Source: an uncultured Oscillibacter sp.
GTDB taxonomy: Bacteria; Bacillota; Clostridia; Oscillospirales; Oscillospiraceae
DNA length: 64,000 nucleotides
Assembly (NCBI GenBank): GCA_947577075.1
Contig: CANPTW010000001.1
Location: 95,307-159,306, forward strand
Direction: 5' to 3'
The notes under the pieces were generated by a model. The model had not been told where the DNA came from. It saw only the letters and a program-made list of their open reading frames with translations, and searched no databases. Below are positions 60,389 to 64,000 of the stretch, piece after piece (the first letter of the stretch is position 1; each line of letters opens with the position of its first letter). Made by a program: the position numbers and the translations under genes.

Positions 60389-61453
60389 ATGGCAATGAAG
60401 CGCTGCCCCGTCTGCGGGGAGAGATATTCCGACACCTATAAAAACTGCCCGTTCTGCGAGGAAGAGGAGTACTGGGAGGAGGAGCAGCAGGAGCCTGCCC
60501 GCCGCCCCATTCTGCGGGAGGGAACCCGGAGCCCCGGCGGCCGGGGCGGGCGGAGCCCCTACAGCATTGTGACGCCCATTTTGATTGTATTGATCGTGCT
60601 GATGGCCCTGCTGCTGGTCTATCTGCTCTACGGGGACAAGCTCTTCGGCAAGGAGGGCAAGGACCCCGACGACAAGCCCGGCATTACGGAGCCCCAGGAG
60701 CCCGCCGTCACCCCCGGCACCACGCCCGCCGTCGACCCCAACGGGACCGGCGAACCGGACGCTTCCGGCGGCCCCTCCGGCACGGATGCGCCGGGAACCG
60801 GCGAACCCGGCACGGATACGCCGCCCGACACCGGCTCCATGCCTGAGGGAAGCGGAGACGCCGGAAACACCGGGACGGCCTCCGGCGGCGAAAGCGGCGG
60901 CATGAGCTACGCCGCGGCGGCAGCCCTGCCCAGGGGGCTGACCCTGAACCTCACGGACTTCACGGAGCCGGTTTCCAAGGGCACCGTCAAGCTCCGGGTT
61001 TCCGGCGGCACCGGCACCTATACCTGGATCAGCGAAAATCCCTCCATCGCCACCGTGGCCGACGACGGCACGGTAACGCTGGTGGCCAAGGGCACCACCA
61101 ACGTCGTGGTCACCGACGGGAGCAAGCGGGCCATCTGCATTGTCCGGGTCACCGGAGGTTCCGCCCCGGCGTCCGGGGGCGGGACCGCCTCCCCCGCCCC
61201 CGGCACCTCCGCGCCGTCTTCTTCCGGCGGCAGCCTGCAGGCGGGCAGGGCCACGGTCATCAACGGCGGCAACGGCGTCCGGGTCCGCTCCGGCCCCGGC
61301 ACCAACTATGACATTCTGGCCACGATTCCCAACGGCGGCTCGGTCCAGGTCGTCTCCAGCGCGGGGAACGACTGGTATGAGATTACCTTCACCGCCGTGG
61401 GCGGCGTGACGACCAGCGGCTATATGAAGGGCGAGTTCCTGTCCAACGGTTAA
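60389..61453 (+). CDS. Zinc-ribbon membrane protein with Ig-like and SH3 domains
   Basis: This 354-residue protein has a cytoplasmic N-terminal zinc ribbon (CPVCGERY...NCPFCEEEEYW, residues 5-30), one membrane helix (about 58-83), and a long Thr/Pro/Gly/Asp linker (about 90-175). A Big_2-like Ig domain follows (SENPSIATVADDGTVTLVAKGTTNVVVT, about 180-255), then a C-terminal bacterial SH3 domain (RATVINGGNGVRVRSGPGTNYDILATIPNGGSVQVV, about 288-354). It links a cytoplasmic zinc module to a cell-wall-binding module. Function unknown. GGGAGGA precedes the ATG. Confidence 0.83.
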   Translation: MAMKRCPVCGERYSDTYKNCPFCEEEEYWEEEQQEPARRPILREGTRSPGGRGGRSPYSIVTPILIVLIVLMALLLVYLLYGDKLFGKEGKDPDDKPGITEPQEPAVTPGTTPAVDPNGTGEPDASGGPSGTDAPGTGEPGTDTPPDTGSMPEGSGDAGNTGTASGGESGGMSYAAAAALPRGLTLNLTDFTEPVSKGTVKLRVSGGTGTYTWISENPSIATVADDGTVTLVAKGTTNVVVTDGSKRAICIVRVTGGSAPASGGGTASPAPGTSAPSSSGGSLQAGRATVINGGNGVRVRSGPGTNYDILATIPNGGSVQVVSSAGNDWYEITFTAVGGVTTSGYMKGEFLSNG

Positions 61454-61467
61454 GCGCGGCAGTGCAG

Positions 61468-61505
61468 AAAGACATCCCCGGACCTTGTCCGGGGATGTCT
61501 TTGTT
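61468..61505 (+). terminator. Terminator of the zinc-ribbon/SH3 gene
   Basis: AAAGACATCCCCGGAC and GTCCGGGGATGTCTTT form a 16-bp perfect stem with loop CTT, running into TTGTTTG. A further imperfect GAGGAACCC hairpin of the recurring family follows at 61573-61613. Confidence 0.9.
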
Positions 61506-61652
61506 TGCCGGGCTATGCAAATTGTGCGGGCCCTTGAAGAAGCGCTTCGGAGGACTTTATGCCGGAAGCGGCGAGGAACCCTTTTCGGGTTTCCCGTTCC
61601 TCTCCCTGAAAGGGCCTATCCCGTGTTTCACCGGCCCTCCGTTCTGTGGGTT

Positions 61653-61844
61653 TATAGTCAGCACAGTTGAAAAGAGTCCAAAGGATTCTTTTCAATACGG
61701 CGCTGTTTTACAGCGCCGTAAGCCGCGTGAGCGGCTCACGGTGCTTGACTTCATAGGAAACGCACAGGCGCTTTGCGCCCCGGCGGGCCTATGGCCCGCC
61801 GGTTGAAAAGAAGTGTATGCTTCTTTTCAACTGCGTTGACTATA
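61653..61844. mobile_element. TATAGTCA-type miniature inverted-repeat element (complete copy)
   Basis: This 192-bp non-coding element has 23-bp terminal inverted repeats (TATAGTCA-N-C-N-CAGTTGAAAAGA) differing at two positions. The inside is a chain of small hairpins: TACGGCGCTG with CAGCGCCGTA, AGCCGC-GTGA-GCGGCT, GGCGC-TTT-GCGCC and GGCGGGCC-TAT-GGCCCGCC. The ends begin with TA, as in IS630/mariner-type MITEs. The right repeat is read in frame by the MATE gene and supplies its stop codon. A second copy ends at position 51 of the window. Confidence 0.8.
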
Positions 61845-63218
61845 CGGGCGCCCCTCCAGCTCCGCCATGCTCCGCTTGAACTGGACGGCAAACATGGAGG
61901 CGGTGGCGCTCACTGCCAGGAAGTCCGCCACCGGCTCCGCCAGGAAGACGGCGAAGGCCTTATCGGCAAAGAAGTTCGGCAGGATGTAGATCAGGGGAAT
62001 CAGCAGGATGATCTTCCGCAGCACCGCCAGGAAGAGGGAGGTCTTGGCGTTCCCCAGGGCCACAAAGGTCTGCTGGCAGGCGATCTGGATGCCGAAGAGG
62101 CAGGTAGTGCCCATATAGATCCGAAGAGCCCAGGCGGCGTAGTCCACCAGCGCCGGGTTGTTGTTGAAGATCTGCACAAAGAACCGGGGGAACAGCTGCA
62201 CCACCGCCCAGAGGACCGCCGAATAGACGACGCAGGACTTCAGCAGGCAGCCGAAGGCATCCCGCACCCGCTGGGAATTCCGCGCGCCGAAGTTGTAGCT
62301 GACGATGGGCTGGGCCCCCTGGCTCAGGCCCTGGAGGGGCATCATGGCGAACTGCATCACGCTGGTCAGCACCGTCATGGCTCCCACCGCCACGTCCCCG
62401 CCGTACTTCAAGAGCGACGAGTTGAAGCACACGGCGATGAGGCTCTCCGTGGACTGCATGATGAAGGGGGACAGCCCCAGAGCCAGGCAGGGCAGAAAGA
62501 CCTTGGGCCGGGGCCGGAGGTCCTGCTTCCGCAGCCGCCATTTCGTCCGGGGCCCGGTGAGAAAGCGGAGGACCCACGCGGCGGAAACCGCCTGGGAGAG
62601 GATGGTGGCCAGGGCCGCTCCCCGGACGCCCATGCCAAGCCCGAAGATGAAAATGGGGTCCAGCAGCGTGTTCAGCCCCGCGCCGATGAGGACGGTTTTC
62701 ATGCTGACGGTGGTGAAGCCCTGGGCGGTGATGTAGGCGTTCATGCCCAGGGTCACCTGGACGAAGAGGGTGCCCAGGGAGTAGATTTTCATATAGTCCA
62801 GGGCATAGCCGATGGTGTTTTCGCTGGCGCCGAAGGTCCGCAGCAGGGGCTCCGCAAAGCCCTGAAACACCGCCGTCAGCACGGCGGCGGTCAGCACCAG
62901 CAGGGTGAAACTGTTGCCCATGATCCGCTGGGAGCCCTCCAGGTCCCCCCGCCCCTCCTGGATGGAGGCCCGGGGCGCGCCGCCCATGCCCACCAGCGCC
63001 GCGAAGGCGGAAATGATCATAATCACCGGCAGGCAGACCCCCACGCCGGTGAGGGCCAGGGCCCCCACGGTGTCCACCGGCTGCATGTGGCCGATGTAGA
63101 CCCGGTCCACCAGGTTGTACAGCATATTCACAATCTGTGAGGTGATGGTGGGCAGGGCCAGGGAGAACAGCAGCCTGCTCACCTTCCCGCTGCCAAGGTC
63201 CACGCTTCTTTGATTCAT
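61827..63218 (-). CDS. MATE family efflux transporter
   Basis: This 463-residue membrane protein has 12 predicted helices and the MATE start GKVSRLLFSLALPTITSQIVNMLYNLVDRVYIG with the internal repeat QGLSQGAQPIVSYNFGA. It exports cationic drugs or metabolites using sodium or proton gradients. The last five codons (YSQRS) and stop come from the terminal repeat of the adjacent MITE, so the original C-terminus has been altered. AAGGAG precedes the ATG, which overlaps the MarR stop. Confidence 0.92.
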   Translation of the reverse strand: MNQRSVDLGSGKVSRLLFSLALPTITSQIVNMLYNLVDRVYIGHMQPVDTVGALALTGVGVCLPVIMIISAFAALVGMGGAPRASIQEGRGDLEGSQRIMGNSFTLLVLTAAVLTAVFQGFAEPLLRTFGASENTIGYALDYMKIYSLGTLFVQVTLGMNAYITAQGFTTVSMKTVLIGAGLNTLLDPIFIFGLGMGVRGAALATILSQAVSAAWVLRFLTGPRTKWRLRKQDLRPRPKVFLPCLALGLSPFIMQSTESLIAVCFNSSLLKYGGDVAVGAMTVLTSVMQFAMMPLQGLSQGAQPIVSYNFGARNSQRVRDAFGCLLKSCVVYSAVLWAVVQLFPRFFVQIFNNNPALVDYAAWALRIYMGTTCLFGIQIACQQTFVALGNAKTSLFLAVLRKIILLIPLIYILPNFFADKAFAVFLAEPVADFLAVSATASMFAVQFKRSMAELEGRPYSQRS

Positions 63219-63667
63219 GGCAAACGCTCCTTTTCCGCGCCCAGTTCCTCCGTCTCCCGCAGCACCCGCTCCAGCAGGTTCAGGAACACGGCCTGTTCCT
63301 CCTCCGTCAGCCCCGCCAGCAGCCGCCGCCCGCAGGCGGTCTGGACCGCCTGGGCCTCCCGGGCCAGGGGCGCGCCCTTTTCGGTAATTTCCAGGTGAAT
63401 GATCCTCCGGTCCTCCCCGTCGGCCCGGCGGGCCAGGAGGCCCCGGCCCGTCAGAACCTCCACCGCCTGGGAAACCTGGGATTTCACAATTCCCCGCAGC
63501 TCCGTCACATCCCGGGCCGTATCCTGCCCGGGGTGGTTCGCCAGGAAGAGAAGGACGTGGATTTCCCGCATGGACAGCCCCGTCCGCTCCAGCAGAGGGA
63601 GAAACTGCCGGTCGTAGTATTTCCCAAATTTTCGGGGCAGGCGGATCAATTGGGCAATGGTAAGCAT
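63215..63667 (-). CDS. MarR-family transcriptional regulator
   Basis: This 150-residue winged-helix regulator has LSMREIHVLLFLANHPGQDTARDVTELRGIVKSQVSQAVEVLTGRGLLARRADGEDRRIIHLEITEKG, the complete MarR recognition helix and wing (residues about 33-95). It overlaps the MATE gene by four bases (ATGA) and lies directly upstream of it, the usual arrangement for drug-responsive control of an exporter. A palindrome just past its -10 box is the likely operator. Confidence 0.92.
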   Translation of the reverse strand: MLTIAQLIRLPRKFGKYYDRQFLPLLERTGLSMREIHVLLFLANHPGQDTARDVTELRGIVKSQVSQAVEVLTGRGLLARRADGEDRRIIHLEITEKGAPLAREAQAVQTACGRRLLAGLTEEEQAVFLNLLERVLRETEELGAEKERLP

Positions 63668-63699
63668 GCCCCGCCTCCTTTTTTGTTCTTTTTTAAACC

Positions 63700-63748
63700 G
63701 TTCTATTTAGAACTATATAAATATAGCACAGCGCCCCGCTCCTGTCAA
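63700..63748 (-). promoter_or_regulatory. MarR-MATE promoter with palindromic operator
   Basis: A perfect TTGACA (63743-63748) and TATATT (63720-63725) are spaced by 17 bases on the minus strand. The perfect 14-bp palindrome GTTCTA-TT-TAGAAC (63700-63713) covers the expected transcription start, so the MarR protein probably binds there. Confidence 0.85.
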
Positions 63749-63785
63749 GAGAGGGCCGCAAATTTGACAAACATGGATTTCTGTG

Positions 63786-63938
63786 CTAGAATCTGCTTTC
63801 AAATCGGCGGAATGCCGGATAGGGGCGGATTTTTTGCCGGGCAAGGCGGTTTGACGCAGGAATCCCTGACGGATTTCCAGGCAGATCAACGCCGTCCCGG
63901 CGGAAAAACGTCCCCGGACGGTGTTTTGACGGTTCTAG
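63786..63938. mobile_element. CTAG-bounded element, second copy
   Basis: This element starts CTAGAATCTGCTTTCAAAT and ends GACGGTTCTAG. Over about 140 bases it aligns with 59400-59566, including ATGCCGGAT, GGATTTTTTGCC, TTTGACGCAGGAATC, ATCAACGC and TTTGACGGTT. The right end lacks about 11 bases of the inverted repeat. CTAGGGTCTGTTG at 63935 looks like the start of a further copy that continues toward the window end. Confidence 0.7.
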
Positions 63939-64000
63939 GGTCTGTTGTGGGGAGACACGCAAAACGTAATTGAAGAATCTTGAAAGACACGGTTTTATCT

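Overview
This 64 kb window looks like a chromosomal segment of a high-GC, endospore-forming clostridium, most likely an Oscillospiraceae gut anaerobe of the Flavonifractor / Lawsonibacter / Oscillibacter type. That placement is inference from several observations: strong GGAGG ribosome sites, very GC-rich codon use, a complete spo0A, a SpoIIQ-like membrane peptidase, FMN and Mg2+ riboswitches of firmicute type, a GH112 phosphorylase operon and an inositol-type operon. No rRNA, tRNA, CRISPR array or prophage was seen. Layout: 0.1-3.1 kb is a BceAB-type ABC transporter (minus). 3.3-6.9 kb is a lipoprotein / response regulator / sensor kinase cassette. 7.2-16.7 kb is a housekeeping run (DUF1385 protein, acetyltransferase, prmC, PspC-like, recA, recX, DUF559, rimO, helix-hairpin-helix protein, pgsA, exonuclease-like phosphoesterase, HAD phosphatase, SnoaL-like). 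16.7-19.0 kb carries mgtE under an M-box riboswitch with a clear terminator, then a cytidine deaminase. 19.4-21.4 kb is an FMN riboswitch driving a RibU-like riboflavin transporter, followed by a radical SAM protein. 21.7-24.5 kb is a large secreted phosphoesterase. 24.7-27.7 kb is a two-gene BcgI-like restriction-modification system. 27.9-35 kb is an AraC regulator divergent from a sugar ABC transporter and a GH112 galactosyl-HexNAc phosphorylase, suited to salvage of mucin or milk-glycan disaccharides. 35-38.2 kb is an ECF sigma factor, a DUF4367 protein and small proteins, including a patch of lower GC. 38.3-40.3 kb is a VanX/VanY-type cell-wall peptidase with an SH3 domain. 40.5-48 kb is an inositol-type locus (iolB, two TIM-barrel isomerases, an iolG-like dehydrogenase, a sodium symporter and a LacI regulator). 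48.2-52.7 kb holds the M23 peptidase, rsmI, a tRNA methyltransferase, a NUDIX hydrolase and spo0A. 52.7-55.9 kb is a PadR regulator with two DUF2812 membrane proteins. 56-64 kb holds a YbaK protein, ymdB, dinB, udk, a zinc-ribbon/SH3 protein, and a MATE exporter with a MarR regulator. Two themes recur. First, many transcription units show readable control logic: riboswitches with terminators, a PadR operator that exactly fills a promoter spacer, a palindrome in the iol promoter, a 0A box at spo0A, and response-regulator-like repeats upstream of the BceAB pair. Second, the intergenic DNA holds several families of small non-coding hairpin elements. One has TATAGTCA terminal inverted repeats (window start and 61.7 kb). 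One is bounded by CTAG (59.4 and 63.8 kb). One sits directly after the first gene of two different operons (30.6 and 43.4 kb). Two of these insertions supply the stop codon of the adjacent gene. These elements, together with the RM pair, are the least ordinary content of the window.
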